Positions 1-9,248 of a stretch of 64,000 bases of DNA are shown one piece after another. Position 1 is the first letter of the stretch, and the number at the start of each line of letters is the position of its first letter. The notes beneath the pieces are model-generated. The model did not search any database. It was not told the origin of the DNA and saw only the letters and a list, made by a program, of their open reading frames with translations. Both the position numbers and the translations under genes were made by a program. The DNA is from Bacillus piscicola (GTDB lineage Bacteria; Bacillota; Bacilli; Bacillales; Marinococcaceae), in NCBI RefSeq assembly GCF_022458745.1, contig NZ_JAJJJF010000001.1, forward strand, positions 186,001 to 250,000, given 5' to 3'.

Positions 1-1140
1 GGGGAAGGCTCTATCCAAGAGATCCCTGCTCTCGTCCAGTCGTTCGAAGCGAAAAGAGTCATGGTTTTTGCTGATAAAGGGGTCATTGATGCCGGGATTG
101 TGACGAAACTGGAAGACCAATTAAAAAAAGCAAACCTCGAATACCGCATCTATTCGGATCTTATTCCCGAGCCGCCGCTTGCGATTGGGAATAAGGCGCT
201 CCAGGCGTTAAAAGAGTACGGGGCCGACCTTGTCATCGGAATTGGCGGCGGCAGTTCGCTTGATATTAGTAAAGCAGTGGCGGTTCTGCATGACAACGAG
301 GGCAGCGTGGAAGACTTTTTAAATCTTTCTGGCACGAAGCCTTTACAAGAAAAAGGGCTGCCGAAAATATTGATTCCCACGACGTCGGGAACCGGGGCAG
401 AAGTAACCGATATTTCCGTATTTTCGCTGGAAGACACCAAGGATGTGATCACCCACGAATACTTGCTCGCGGATGCAGCGGTAGTGGACCCGGAATTAAC
501 GTACACCCTGCCGCCGCGGATTACCGCGTCCACCGGCGTGGATGCCCTCACTCATGCGGTGGAATCGTTTGTATCCGTGAATGCCACGCCGTTAACCGAT
601 GCACTGGCTCTCGAAGCGATCAAAAGAATTTCTTCCAGCATCCGGACAGCCGTCTGGAACGGAGCGGACAGAGAAGCACGGAGCGATATGTCGTGGGGAA
701 GTACTCTCGCCGGACTCAGTTTCTATAATGCGGGAGTAGCAGGTGTGCATGCCCTAGCCTATCCTCTCGGCGGGTTGTTCAAAATCGCGCACGGAGAATC
801 CAATGCCGTTCTTCTTCCGTATATTTTTGATTACATCTGGCCGGCCTGCCTCCCTAAAATGGCCCGGATGGCAGAAGCCCTCGGTGTGAAAACGGCGCAT
901 CTCAACCAACGAGAAGCCGCATTGGCAGCGGTAAAAGAGTTGAAGCACATTGTCGATGACGTCGGCATACCTTCCACGCTCGGTGCGTTTGGCATTGAAG
1001 AAAAAGATATCGAGACCCTTGCTGCGAACGGCATCAAACAGACCAGACTCCTTGCCCGCAGTCCGAAGCCGTTTACACTGGATGACATACGCGACCGCTA
1101 CCGTGCCGCGTATCAAGGAGAATTACGATTCGGAGACTAA
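1..1140 (+). CDS. Iron-containing alcohol dehydrogenase, 5' end cut by window
   Basis: The frame is already open at base 1 and stops at 1138-1140, so the true start lies left of the window. About 379 residues are visible, close to the usual family length. It reads as a group III (Fe-ADH) NAD(P)-dependent dehydrogenase: the GGGSSLDISK nucleotide-binding loop, the PTTSGTGAEVT motif, and the metal-ligand pattern D-A-L-T-H plus two later histidines (in VHALAYPLGG and KIAHGE) are all present. The cytoplasmic enzyme would interconvert an aldehyde or ketone with an alcohol; the substrate cannot be read from sequence. It is followed by a strong terminator and a repeat array, so it ends its operon. 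A link to the diol dehydratase operon at 46-54 kb is possible but is only inference. Confidence 0.93.
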   Translation, partial: GEGSIQEIPALVQSFEAKRVMVFADKGVIDAGIVTKLEDQLKKANLEYRIYSDLIPEPPLAIGNKALQALKEYGADLVIGIGGGSSLDISKAVAVLHDNEGSVEDFLNLSGTKPLQEKGLPKILIPTTSGTGAEVTDISVFSLEDTKDVITHEYLLADAAVVDPELTYTLPPRITASTGVDALTHAVESFVSVNATPLTDALALEAIKRISSSIRTAVWNGADREARSDMSWGSTLAGLSFYNAGVAGVHALAYPLGGLFKIAHGESNAVLLPYIFDYIWPACLPKMARMAEALGVKTAHLNQREAALAAVKELKHIVDDVGIPSTLGAFGIEEKDIETLAANGIKQTRLLARSPKPFTLDDIRDRYRAAYQGELRFGD

Positions 1141-1149
1141 CACCTGGTG

Positions 1150-1191
1150 CAGGAAGGACTCTCGCTATTTGATGAGTCCTTCCTGTTTTTT
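1150..1191 (+). terminator. Rho-independent terminator after the alcohol dehydrogenase
   Basis: A perfect 12-bp stem, CAGGAAGGACTC (1150-1161) and GAGTCCTTCCTG (1174-1185), with a 12-nt loop is followed by six T. It lies 10 bp after the stop codon. Confidence 0.9.
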
Positions 1192-1204
1192 ATCGTATTT
1201 GTGC

Positions 1205-2150
1205 TTGTATGAAGCCGTGAAATGAACCGTTCTTCCTAATAGCGACGTCATTGCCTCCCGATGACGTCGTGAAAAAGAGAAGGCGTCAAAATAAAGGCGT
1301 CATTGGGCGTGTATGAAGTCGTTAAATGAGAAGATCGAGAAAATAACGACTTCATAGAGGTTGTATGAAGGCGTGAAAATGAAGAAACACTGAAATAACA
1401 ACATCATAGCACCTGTCTGAAGCTATGAAATGTTGAAAGGGCTGAAATAGAAGCGTCGCAGGGCTCGTATGAAGTAATGAAATTAGAGAGTCGCCGAAAT
1501 AGCGACGTCATAGAGGTTGTATGGTGTCGTGAAAAGAGAAGGGGTCGAAAAATACGACATCATAGGCATCGTATGAAGTAGTCAAATGAGGAGACTGAAA
1601 AAATAACAACACCATCGGGGCTGTATGATGACGGGAAAATAGGGAAGTGAAGAAATAGCGGCGTCATAGAGACTATATGAAGTCGTGAAATCAGAAAATC
1701 AATGAAATAGAGGCATCATAGCCGTCCTATGGCGTCGTGAAATCGTGGAATGTCTAAAATAGCAACGTCATAGTGACCGTATGGAGTCATGAAATCAGCG
1801 AGCCGCTGAAATACCGACGTCTTAGTCGTTCAATGGAGTAGTGAAAACCACTAACCCATAAAATAGCACCGTCATAGCAGCCCTATGACGCTTTTAAATT
1901 CTACAATCACAGAAATAGCAACGTCATAGCGATGGGATGATGCCTTGAAATGAGAAACCGGCCAACATAACACCTGCATAGACAGTGTATGACGCCACAA
2001 AAACGCATGGTCGTCAAAATAGTATCGTCATTAGCCCCTTTGAAGTCTCCAAAACGAAGGATTCTTGAAATAGAGATACCGTAGCAGCTCGCTGTCACCG
2101 TGAAATAACAATTCCGTTTAGATAACGACACCATCGTAAGTGTATGATGC
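1205..2150. repeat. Family A tandem array 1 (52-bp unit, about 18 degenerate copies)
   Basis: Degenerate tandem repeat with a period of about 52 bp. Each unit has a left arm like ATGAAGTCGTGAAA or ATGACGTCGTGAAA, a variable stretch of some 17 bp, and a right arm like GAAATAGCGACGTCAT followed by AG and a few variable bases. The arms ATGACGTCG and CGACGTCAT are inverted complements, so every unit is a dyad. Start points of successive units near 1207, 1259, 1310, 1363 and 1415 show the spacing. Copies become poorer toward the right end. There are no convincing genes inside; short ORFs here are repeat translations. The array fills most of the 1.17-kb gap between the alcohol dehydrogenase terminator and the DUF3231 gene. 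Confidence 0.9.
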
Positions 2151-2316
2151 TATGATATCCAACCCTCCATTTTCATGTGTAAAGTCTAGTGTAAAAAAGG
2201 CTGCATACCTGGAATAGGGCGTTCATTCTCATGTGTACGGTTTCTTTTAAATATATTTCTTATACATAATTCACTCCTTCTGTTTCAAAATAACTCACAA
2301 AGAAGGAGGACTTTTG

Positions 2317-3321
2317 ATGGGACATAACCCTGATATTACAGCATCCGAATTAGGTAATTTGTGGAATTCTTATATGTCTGACAGCATGAATCGCTGTGTC
2401 ATGAAGCATTTCCTGGCACATTGTAAGGAGCCCGCAACAAAAGAAGTTATCCAACATGCAAAAGAGCTTTCAGAAAATCACTTAGCATCGATTGCAGCCA
2501 TTTTCGAAAAGGAAAACATACCAATTCCACAGGGCTATTCCGACGCGGATGTTAACGATAATGCCCCACAGTTATTTTCCGAAACGTTTTGTTTACGTTA
2601 TTTGCAATGCATGGGGAGGACAGGAACTAATATCAATGGCATGGCCCTGGGGACTGCTTACCGAGAAGACGTCAAAGATTTTTACTTATCGATCGTAAAG
2701 GAAAGTGCCAAGTTATACGATACGATTGTGGAACTGATGAAAAAGCAGGGCATACTTGTCCGCACTCCCTATATTCCCTACAGCAAACAAGTCGAATTTG
2801 TCCAAGATGAGCACTTTTTAAAAGGCCATTTAACTCGGAACAAAAGACCGTTACTCGCGATTGAAATTGCCAATATCTCAAATAATATTGAGATGAATGT
2901 TATAGCGAGAGCGTTATTTGTGGGCCTGGCGCAAGCAGCTGAATCACAAGAGGTGAGAAAACATTTACAGGAAGGCATGGTGGTATGCACCGAAATAATA
3001 AAAACGTTTGAAGAAATGCTTGATGAAAATGGTACGGACACACCGTTTTCGTCTGATTCCATTGTTACAGAAAGTACGGTCGCTCCTTTTTCCGATAAAT
3101 TGATTATGGGGCTAAATGCTGCTTTAGCCAGCCTGGCTATTGGAAACTTCGGGCAAGGCATAACAGGAAGTTTGCGAAGTGACATCATCAGCGAGTACAG
3201 CCAGTTGTCTGCGCGAGTTGGAAAATATGCAAACGCTGGATCGAAAATTGCGATCAAAAATGGTTGGCTGGAAAAACCACCGCAAAGCCTTGATAGAAAA
3301 AAACTACAAAACCAACGCTGA
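2317..3321 (+). CDS. DUF3231 family protein, two tandem domains
   Basis: The 334-residue protein is assigned to DUF3231, a Bacillaceae family of unknown function, from its opening ITASELGNLWNSYMSDSMN and its all-helical character. The pattern occurs twice: the first half starts near residue 7, and a second related half starts near residue 170 (LTRNKRPLLAIEIANISNN), which matches the two-domain layout usual for the family. No signal peptide or membrane segment is visible. I chose ATG 2317 over TTG 2314 because it lies 7 nt after GGAGG (2305-2309), while the TTG would be only 4 nt away. The gene stands alone between two family A arrays. Family assignment is fairly secure; no reaction can be given. 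Confidence 0.85.
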   Translation: MGHNPDITASELGNLWNSYMSDSMNRCVMKHFLAHCKEPATKEVIQHAKELSENHLASIAAIFEKENIPIPQGYSDADVNDNAPQLFSETFCLRYLQCMGRTGTNINGMALGTAYREDVKDFYLSIVKESAKLYDTIVELMKKQGILVRTPYIPYSKQVEFVQDEHFLKGHLTRNKRPLLAIEIANISNNIEMNVIARALFVGLAQAAESQEVRKHLQEGMVVCTEIIKTFEEMLDENGTDTPFSSDSIVTESTVAPFSDKLIMGLNAALASLAIGNFGQGITGSLRSDIISEYSQLSARVGKYANAGSKIAIKNGWLEKPPQSLDRKKLQNQR

Positions 3322-3361
3322 ACAACTTAAAGAACCTGCCGCTGATGCTCATGGCAGGCTT

Positions 3362-3985
3362 TATATTCGAATGACGCCTTCAAAACGAAGGAGTCACCGA
3401 AATAGCGACATCATAGCGGCTCAATGATGTTGCGAAAATGCGGAACGGTAAAAATATAGGCAGCACAGCAGCCGTGCGAAGTCGTGAAAAGAGTGGGCGG
3501 TGAAAATAACGACGTCATAGTCGGTGTATGAAACTGTGAAATCAAGCAAACATCGAAACAGAAGCGTCATTGAACTCGTATGGAGTCATGAAATCAGAGA
3601 GTCTTTGAAATAAAGGCATCATATCAGTCCTATGGCGTCGTGAAATGGTAGAATGCCTGAAATAGCAGCGTCATCGAGACCGTATGAAGTCATGAAATCA
3701 GAGAGTCGCCGAAATAGCGACGTCATAGCGGGCCAATGATGTTGCGAAAACGTGGAACGGTAATAATAGCAGCATCATAGAAGTCGTATGAAGCCGTGAA
3801 AAGAGCGTGCGGTGAAAATAACGACGTCATAGGCGGTGTATGAAGCTTTGAAATCCAAGAAACACCAAAATAGAGACATCATAGCATCCCTATGAGGTCG
3901 TGAAAATACAACAACTACAAAATAACGACCCTCAAGCATGCGTATGACGTCGTCAAGTCACCGAGCCTCCAAAATAAAACCCTTA
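3362..3985. repeat. Family A tandem array 2 (about 12 copies)
   Basis: Same 52-bp dyad unit as the array at 1.2-2.15 kb, in the same orientation. Arms such as CGACGTCATAG and GTATGAAGTCGTGAAA recur about every 52 bp. It begins about 40 bp after the DUF3231 stop codon, so that gene is bracketed by family A on both sides. A short ORF at 3179-3427 merely runs out of the gene into the array. Confidence 0.88.
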
Positions 3986-4011
3986 TCCCGACGGCACACA
4001 CGATAAAAATT

Positions 4012-4030
4012 TAATCAAACGTTTGTTTAA
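4012..4030. promoter_or_regulatory. 19-bp partial palindrome TAATCAAACGTTTGTTTAA, copy 1 of 3
   Basis: The 10-bp core CAAACGTTTG is a perfect palindrome, and the whole 19-mer recurs exactly at 54564-54582 and with one mismatch, inverted, at 61721-61739. Spaced CAAAC/GTTTG dyads are typical of some TetR-family operators, such as PsrA-like sites, but no such regulator is encoded in the window. It lies just after the end of a family A array. Confidence 0.5.
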
Positions 4031-4202
4031 GAAAAAAGACCGTGAAAAGACATATTTCATTTTCCATTTCCTGCATAGGTGGTTAGGGATTTTTGAGAGA
4101 AACGGGAGATGTGAAAATTAAATAAATCCCCCGCACGATCCAGCAGGCGTGAGACTTGGACATTCATGAATTGGTGGTCTCTACCTAATTTTTTTATGTA
4201 TT

Positions 4203-4230
4203 TTGCAAAAGAGGAATACTACGTTATAAT
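4203..4230 (+). promoter_or_regulatory. Promoter for the putative antitoxin RNA
   Basis: TTGCAA (4203-4208) and a perfect TATAAT (4225-4230) are separated by 16 bp, a good sigma-A promoter with a predicted start near 4237. It points into the 3' end of the toxin gene on the opposite strand. Confidence 0.7.
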
Positions 4231-4236
4231 GGAGGT

Positions 4237-4375
4237 ATATAATAAAAACAGCACCCGTGCGCGAACACGGATGCTGTCTTGCAGCTTTAGCAAGAAAGGC
4301 AATGGCTAAGAATAGTGAATAACCTATCCAAGCGTGCACTTTCCAGGTAGACGCAGGATAGGTTATTTGTTTTGC
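4237..4375 (+). ncRNA. Putative antisense RNA (type I antitoxin)
   Basis: Predicted transcript from the promoter at 4203-4230, running opposite the 3' untranslated region and last codons of the holin-like toxin. It would end at a hairpin with 12-bp perfect arms, AATAACCTATCC (4318-4329) and GGATAGGTTATT (4356-4367), followed by a T-rich stretch. The overlap at the 3' end of the toxin message is the arrangement of B. subtilis txpA/RatA. The RNA is inferred from promoter and terminator positions only. Confidence 0.6.
4241..4277 (-). terminator. Terminator of the toxin mRNA
   Basis: ACAGCA-C-CCGTG and CACGG-A-TGCTGT form a stem (4248-4277). Read on the minus strand it is followed by TTTTTATT, a standard intrinsic terminator about 86 bp past the toxin stop codon. 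Confidence 0.75.
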
Positions 4376-4515
4376 AAGATGGTTACAATGACTGCGACGA
4401 TGGTTATGATTAGAATCCCAAAGGATATCATCGTGTTTAAGGTACACCGCCTAAAACCACTACGTCCTGTAGGAACGGCGGTGCTAGTACGTCCTGTACG
4501 TCGCAATGTAACCAT
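4363..4515 (-). CDS. Small holin-like type I toxin (Hol-Tox family)
   Basis: A 50-residue ORF on the minus strand, ATG at 4515-4513 and TAA at 4365-4363. The last 22 residues start MISFGILIITIV and form one hydrophobic segment ending in LQNK, the hallmark of the putative holin-like toxins of Firmicutes (family Hol-Tox). The N-terminal half is basic and carries two near repeats (RTGRTSTAV / PTGRSGF), longer than in most relatives, so the internal ATG at residue 29 could be an alternative start. A GGGGGTGA ribosome site lies 5 nt before the first ATG, but the leader can fold TGGCC-AA-ACCCTC against GGGGGT-GA-GGCCA and hide it. A 12-nt stretch in the 5' leader (4552-4563) is exactly complementary to the message around the stop codon (4351-4362). 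Both features suit a type I toxin whose message is made inactive until processed. The protein would act in the membrane. The 4516-4871 gap holds this leader and, on the other strand, the start of the next transcript. Confidence 0.75.
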   Translation of the reverse strand: MVTLRRTGRTSTAVPTGRSGFRRCTLNTMISFGILIITIVAVIVTILQNK

Positions 4516-4871
4516 TGGCCTCACCCCCTTTCGTTGAGGGTTTGGCCATTGCCTATCCTGCGTGTTAGCTGCTTGGTTTATTATCTCACAGTTTCATAGG
4601 TTTGGAAATATATATGAGAACATACTTTCCCTTCCTGAATCTTTATGAATAAATACATAACCTGAATGATTCATGCTTCCAAGTTAAGGGAAGATGGGAA
4701 GGACCAAGCGGAACCGGTTTTTAGATATACTACCCCTTCTTCCAATTTTCTGGAAATCCCTTCTTTTCCCTATCAGCCGTGTCTATAATAGAAGGCAATG
4801 GATTTTTACAGCGCCGACAAGTGTTAACGAGAAAAGCCGGCTGCAAGTATGATCATCAAAGGGTGAGGGGA

Positions 4872-6302
4872 ATGCGAAAGGATAAAATTTATCTGTCCAT
4901 TTTCATCGCAGCGGCCTGGCTGTTCCTCGCGGGGTGTGCCGCGGATAAGGGGGAGGAGCCTCCGAGTGAAGCGGTGACGAACGAGGGAGACGGTGAGGAA
5001 GAAACGAACGAACAAGCAGATAAAGCGAACACCACCGATGAGGAAAAAGAGAGTACGGCCCCTGCGAGTAACGAGGAAATATGGGCCGACCTGCCTGAGG
5101 TTCCGGAAGATGCGGCGGGGTTTATTAACCAGCCAAAGGGCAAGTACCCGATCTATTCCTCCGACTGGACGGATGAACAGAAGGAAGAATTGAAAGCGGA
5201 TGTGAGCGTGCTCGAGCCCCTTCCTAAGGAGGCGAGCGAGGAGGAGTATGACCGCTATTTTCAATATGTCTATTCCCTCGTGGCGGAGGATTTTCCCGAC
5301 CCACAGGATGTCATTAAAAAGTGGGAGTTCGGTTCGTTCGGTGACCCAGACTTGCCGGATGCGCGCTTTCATTTTAAAGAAAACTACAACGTCGAAGTCC
5401 TGCTGGATGCGAGCGGCAGCATGGGCGCCTATATTGGCGATAAAACAATGATGGACATCGCGAAAGAAGCGATCGATGACTTCATGCAACAAGTGCCTGA
5501 AGAAGCGAACGTGTCCTTCCGAGTCTACGGGCATAAAGGAACAGGGGACAACAGCGATAAAGAGCTGTCGTGTTCCGCGATTGAACAAGTGTATGGGTAT
5601 GAACCGTACAAGGAAGAAACGTTCCAACAAGAACTGGAAAAAATCGAACCAGCGGGGTGGACGCCGCTCGCGGCAGCTTTACAAGAAGCGGAGGCGTCTC
5701 TTCAGGAATATGACACCGAAAACAACACCAACTTAATCTATGTAGTGAGCGACGGCGTAGAGACGTGCGGCGGCGATCCCGTCGAAGTAGCCCGTTCGCT
5801 CGCGGACTCCGGCGCCAAGCCAATTATTAACATCATCGGATTCAACGTCGATACCGAAGCCCAGCAGCAGCTAAAAGAAATGGCCGACGTCTCGGGTGGA
5901 ATCTTTGCCGAGGCGAATGACCAGGAGGAACTGCAGGAAGAATTTGACCGCGCAGAAGAAGTGTTAGAAGCCTGGGACGATTGGAAAAAAGATGCCCTGA
6001 AAGACATCGATGCCAAACGCGTCCGCCATTCCTTTGACAGGCTCGGTTACACAAACGAATGGGGCCAAAAAACAACAAGAATGTTCAACAACATAAGCCG
6101 TGCCTCCCGCGCCCTGTATAAAGCAGAAATAATCGACGTCTTCCAGCTCGACAAATTTAACGCCCGCCGAAACGACGTCGAAAAAAATTTAAAACAAGCG
6201 AAGCGCGAACTAAAAGAAGAACTCGAAAACATCAGTGCCGACAACATCGAAAGCATGAGAGAGGCAATTAAAGAAAAATACGACAAGCAAACGACAGAAT
6301 AA
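4872..6302 (+). CDS. VWA-domain lipoprotein
   Basis: From ATG 4872 the protein has 476 residues: basic MRKDK, a hydrophobic stretch and lipobox L-A-G-C with Cys22, then a highly acidic low-complexity linker (residues 25-75). It should be a membrane-anchored, extracytoplasmic lipoprotein. A von Willebrand A domain follows, with a full MIDAS set: DASGS (Asp179, Ser181, Ser183), Thr264 in TPLAAAL and Asp294 in DGVETCGG. The C-terminal 110 residues are charged, helical and coiled-coil-like. An upstream in-frame start at 4779 would bury the signal peptide, so it was rejected; GGTGAGG precedes 4872. VWA lipoproteins of this type occur in Bacillus, with metal-dependent binding as the likely role, but the ligand is unknown. 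Monocistronic, with a terminator at 6331-6377. Confidence 0.85.
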   Translation: MRKDKIYLSIFIAAAWLFLAGCAADKGEEPPSEAVTNEGDGEEETNEQADKANTTDEEKESTAPASNEEIWADLPEVPEDAAGFINQPKGKYPIYSSDWTDEQKEELKADVSVLEPLPKEASEEEYDRYFQYVYSLVAEDFPDPQDVIKKWEFGSFGDPDLPDARFHFKENYNVEVLLDASGSMGAYIGDKTMMDIAKEAIDDFMQQVPEEANVSFRVYGHKGTGDNSDKELSCSAIEQVYGYEPYKEETFQQELEKIEPAGWTPLAAALQEAEASLQEYDTENNTNLIYVVSDGVETCGGDPVEVARSLADSGAKPIINIIGFNVDTEAQQQLKEMADVSGGIFAEANDQEELQEEFDRAEEVLEAWDDWKKDALKDIDAKRVRHSFDRLGYTNEWGQKTTRMFNNISRASRALYKAEIIDVFQLDKFNARRNDVEKNLKQAKRELKEELENISADNIESMREAIKEKYDKQTTE

Positions 6303-6330
6303 GGATAATCACCAAGCTGATGAAAGGACC

Positions 6331-6377
6331 AAAAAATCCATCTCAACCCCCAGTTGCGGGACAGGTGGATTTTTTCC
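6331..6377. terminator. Bidirectional terminator between convergent genes
   Basis: AAAAAATCCATCT and AGGTGGATTTTTT form a stem flanked by A and T runs, serving the VWA gene on the plus strand and the membrane protein on the minus strand. The AATCCATC arm is shared with other terminators in the window. Confidence 0.85.
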
Positions 6378-6380
6378 ATA

Positions 6381-6761
6381 TTAAACTCCGGCCGGGCGGT
6401 CAATATGGCGCAGGACGTTCACGACAAAAATAATTATCCCGATAACCGTCACGAGCCCGCCGAGCGTTGCGATCGGGAAGAACAGCGGCACCCCGGTCGT
6501 AATCGCAAGCGCAATCCCAACCATCATCACTGGCAGCCCGATATTATGAAGCCAGAAATGCCACCGCGCCGCAGCCGTTGCCGCAAGCTGCGGAAACAAC
6601 TGATACAACACCCCCGCAATCGCAAGCGACATCCAACCAAGCAAATTCACATGCACATGCACCGTCGCCAAATCAAACACATGAAACACCGACATATACA
6701 ACCCAAACAACACACCAATCAAAAAATACACAACCGCCGCCTTAATCAACCGAACCCCCAT
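6381..6761 (-). CDS. Small COX1-like membrane protein
   Basis: From ATG at 6761 (GGGGGAG 5 nt upstream) the protein has 126 residues and about four membrane segments. The motif TVHVHVNLLGW and later RWHFWLHNIG resemble the histidine-bearing helices of heme-copper oxidase subunit I and NorB. The family is annotated in Bacilli as cytochrome-oxidase-like or hypothetical. It is far too short to be a catalytic subunit, which normally exceeds 450 residues; it may bind heme, but that is inference. The longer frame to 6854 was rejected because it lacks a ribosome site. It is convergent with the VWA gene and shares its terminator. Confidence 0.7.
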   Translation of the reverse strand: MGVRLIKAAVVYFLIGVLFGLYMSVFHVFDLATVHVHVNLLGWMSLAIAGVLYQLFPQLAATAAARWHFWLHNIGLPVMMVGIALAITTGVPLFFPIATLGGLVTVIGIIIFVVNVLRHIDRPAGV

Positions 6762-7127
6762 AAAAACTCCCCCTTCCGTCCTTTGGAAAATAAACCATCC
6801 AACCGCCCCCAAAATCATATACCTTAGATATAGCATGGACAGGACGATTTCCACTGCAGGCGGACGCTTTCACCTACAGGCACAAGGGCGACATCAGTTC
6901 GAGACCGCGCTTACGCTCATTGCGAAGTCTCAAGATTCATGCTATTCCCGTCGGAGTCGCCGCCTTCCGTTACAATCAACAGATAACCTAATTAATCAAA
7001 CAATTATCTAATTCGTGTTTTTGATCTAATTAATCATTTATGAAATTGATTCATCTTTTAAAACAGACTATGATAAAACACCCGCAACCATAACAAAAAC
7101 TTTTTCCAAAAATCACGAAACAAACCC
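6762..7127. other. Intergenic region upstream of flagellin
   Basis: No gene was found. The stretch 6852-6985 is GC-richer and contains GCAGGCGGACGCTTTC and CGGAGTCGCCGCCTT, which resemble short intergenic elements often seen between genes in Bacillaceae; this is recalled resemblance, not a match I could test. The part 6985-7127 is AT-rich with several TAATTAATC tracts and probably holds upstream promoter sequence for the flagellin gene. Confidence 0.35.
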
Positions 7128-7154
7128 TTAAGAAAAAAATGCCCCCGCCGATAT
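7128..7154 (+). promoter_or_regulatory. Sigma-D (flagellar) promoter
   Basis: GCCGATAT at 7147-7154 is an exact sigma-D -10 element; TTAA at 7128-7131, 15 bp upstream, is an acceptable -35 (consensus TAAA). It gives an mRNA leader of about 120 nt before the flagellin start, which includes an AAACAAACGTTTCAA dyad near 7216-7230. Confidence 0.85.
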
Positions 7155-7282
7155 TATCAATGAAAGGATAAAACGAAACCCTGGCGGCCGACAGCGTAAC
7201 GTTTTATCCGAACATAAACAAACGTTTCAACCACAAGGACGTGGAACGGAACGAAAAACCCATTCAAGGAGGAATTATTTAC

Positions 7283-9148
7283 ATGATTATTAATAACAAT
7301 ATTCCCGCGTTGAATACTTATCGGCAGATGGGAATCAACCAAAATGCAAACTCTAACTCAATGGAGAAGCTATCATCAGGTCTTCGTATTAACAAAGCAG
7401 GGGATGATGCAGCAGGTCTAGCAATTTCTGAAAAAATGCGTGCGCAAATCCGCGGTTTAGATCAATCAAGTCGTAACGCTCAAGACGGCGTTTCAATGAT
7501 CCAAACAGCCGAGGGAGCATTACAAGAGACACATAACATTCTACAACGTATGCGTGAGCTTGCTACACAAGCATCAAATGATACTAACGTAGAAGTAGAC
7601 CGTAATGAAATACAAAAAGAGATGAATCAACTTTCTTCTGAGATAAATCGTATTGGTAACACGACTGAATTCAACACACAAAAAGTACTAAAAGGTGTTG
7701 GTTCTGAAAACTTTGAAGCTGTAAAAGAACTAGATTTAGCCACTACAGGCGCAACGACATCTTCAGTAACTGCAGGTACTGTTACACCAGGAACAGATGC
7801 TTCACTTACTATTGATTTTAAGGAAGCTGCTAATGGTTTTGACGGTCAAGAATTTAAACTTTCTTTTGGTGGTCAAGATTTCACTTTTAATATCTCTACG
7901 GATACTACTGCTAATACTCCTGATGGACCACAAGGGACAGCATCAAATATTTCAGGAAATTCAGCAGACCTATTGTTAAGAGTTGATGGAACAGACCCAA
8001 ATACATCTGCAGGACAGACTCGTGATTTAGTTAAGAGTACATTAGAAGAAATGATTAGTAAAAATGCGAGTATAGATGCTTCAGATTTTGATATCAGAAC
8101 ATCTGGCCCGGATGGATTAACAATTGAAGCAACATCTGAGGGTAATTATGCTAAAGGTGCAGGTACAGTTACTGCAGTAGCTGATGTAGCTGCATTTTAC
8201 AATGATGGTTCGGATAATACAGCCAATGTGGGTACTGTCGAATCAGGTACTAGTGACCAATACACGTATGCTTCTGGGAATATAACATTTGATACGGCTA
8301 TCCCCGGTACTGATGTCGCAGCTGAAGTAGATGCATTAGTTGGCAAAGGGTTGACTATAAACGGTAAAAGTATTGAATTCTATAATGCAGATGATGGTCA
8401 GTATTCAGGTGATGCCGATATTGCAGTAAACATATCTGGTATTGATACAACTGGAGCAGCAGCTACTGCTCAAGAAGATTTAGTTGATGCTATTGTACAA
8501 CAAGCAAATGATAAAATAGATGATCTTGCATTATCTAAAGATGGTACTAATGCACATCAATTAAATATCACTGCTACTAAAGGTGGTCCTGAAGGGACAT
8601 TCACAATGGAGGACGGTGCTCAAAGAGAATCACAATTATCTGATACTCCATTCCAAGCAACATTCCAAATTGGTGCTAATACTGGCCAAAGTATGACTGT
8701 TGAAATTGGAGATATGCGTTCAGCTGCACTAGGAATAACTGGTGTTGAAGCTGGTGGAATTGTTACAGCTCAAAATGGTGAGGAAGCTAAATTGGTTTCA
8801 TCTGAGAATGTAACTAACGGTACTGATAATAATAATGTAGAGTATGCATTGGATGTTTCCACACATGAAAATGCATCAGCTGCAATTAGTGTGATTAATG
8901 ATGCAATTGAAAAGGTTTCTGCTCAACGGTCTGATTTAGGTGCATACCAAAATCGTTTAGAGCATACTATTTCTAATCTAGGTAACTCTTCTGAGAACTT
9001 GTCAGCAGCTGAGTCTCGTATCCGTGACGTTGATATGGCGAAAGAAATGATGGAAATGACACGTACAAACATCCTTTCTCAAGCGTCTCAATCAATGCTA
9101 GCACAGGCTAACCAAAAGCCACAATCAGTCCTGCAATTACTTCAATAA
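7283..9148 (+). CDS. hag: Flagellin with large variable region
   Basis: The 621-residue flagellin starts at ATG 7283, 9 nt after AAGGAGG; the ORF extension upstream lacks the conserved [15 protein letters not shown] opening. The N-terminal D0/D1 region (1-140, including [17 protein letters not shown]) and C-terminal D1/D0 region (from about 545, ending in [20 protein letters not shown]) are typical. Between them lie some 390 residues of D2/D3-like surface sequence, rich in Ala, Thr, Gly and Asp, about twice the total length of B. subtilis Hag (304). The gene is visibly more AT-rich than its neighbours, common for surface-exposed flagellin. It is monocistronic and sigma-D driven, away from any fla/che operon, so it could be the main or an alternative filament subunit. 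No cysteine was seen. Confidence 0.97.
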   Translation: MIINNNIPALNTYRQMGINQNANSNSMEKLSSGLRINKAGDDAAGLAISEKMRAQIRGLDQSSRNAQDGVSMIQTAEGALQETHNILQRMRELATQASNDTNVEVDRNEIQKEMNQLSSEINRIGNTTEFNTQKVLKGVGSENFEAVKELDLATTGATTSSVTAGTVTPGTDASLTIDFKEAANGFDGQEFKLSFGGQDFTFNISTDTTANTPDGPQGTASNISGNSADLLLRVDGTDPNTSAGQTRDLVKSTLEEMISKNASIDASDFDIRTSGPDGLTIEATSEGNYAKGAGTVTAVADVAAFYNDGSDNTANVGTVESGTSDQYTYASGNITFDTAIPGTDVAAEVDALVGKGLTINGKSIEFYNADDGQYSGDADIAVNISGIDTTGAAATAQEDLVDAIVQQANDKIDDLALSKDGTNAHQLNITATKGGPEGTFTMEDGAQRESQLSDTPFQATFQIGANTGQSMTVEIGDMRSAALGITGVEAGGIVTAQNGEEAKLVSSENVTNGTDNNNVEYALDVSTHENASAAISVINDAIEKVSAQRSDLGAYQNRLEHTISNLGNSSENLSAAESRIRDVDMAKEMMEMTRTNILSQASQSMLAQANQKPQSVLQLLQ

Positions 9149-9168
9149 TACTTTTAAAACACTTTACA

Positions 9169-9200
9169 GGCTCCAGCTTAGGCTGGGGTCTCTTGTTTTT
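9169..9200 (+). terminator. Terminator after flagellin
   Basis: GGCTCCAGC / GGCTGGGGTC stem with a TTA loop (with G-T pairs), followed by TCTTGTTTTT. Confidence 0.8.
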
Positions 9201-9248
9201 AATATAGGGGGGATAGTTATAGGGATATCTGAGTTAACAGTAAGGATT

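Noticed and set aside
950-1225. 91-codon ORF overlapping the alcohol dehydrogenase end
   Set aside because: Alternate-frame shadow of a well-supported gene and its terminator.
4181-4447. 88-codon minus-strand ORF at the toxin locus
   Set aside because: It is out of frame with the hydrophobic toxin segment, has no ribosome site, and runs through the terminator; the 50-codon frame fits the Hol-Tox family.
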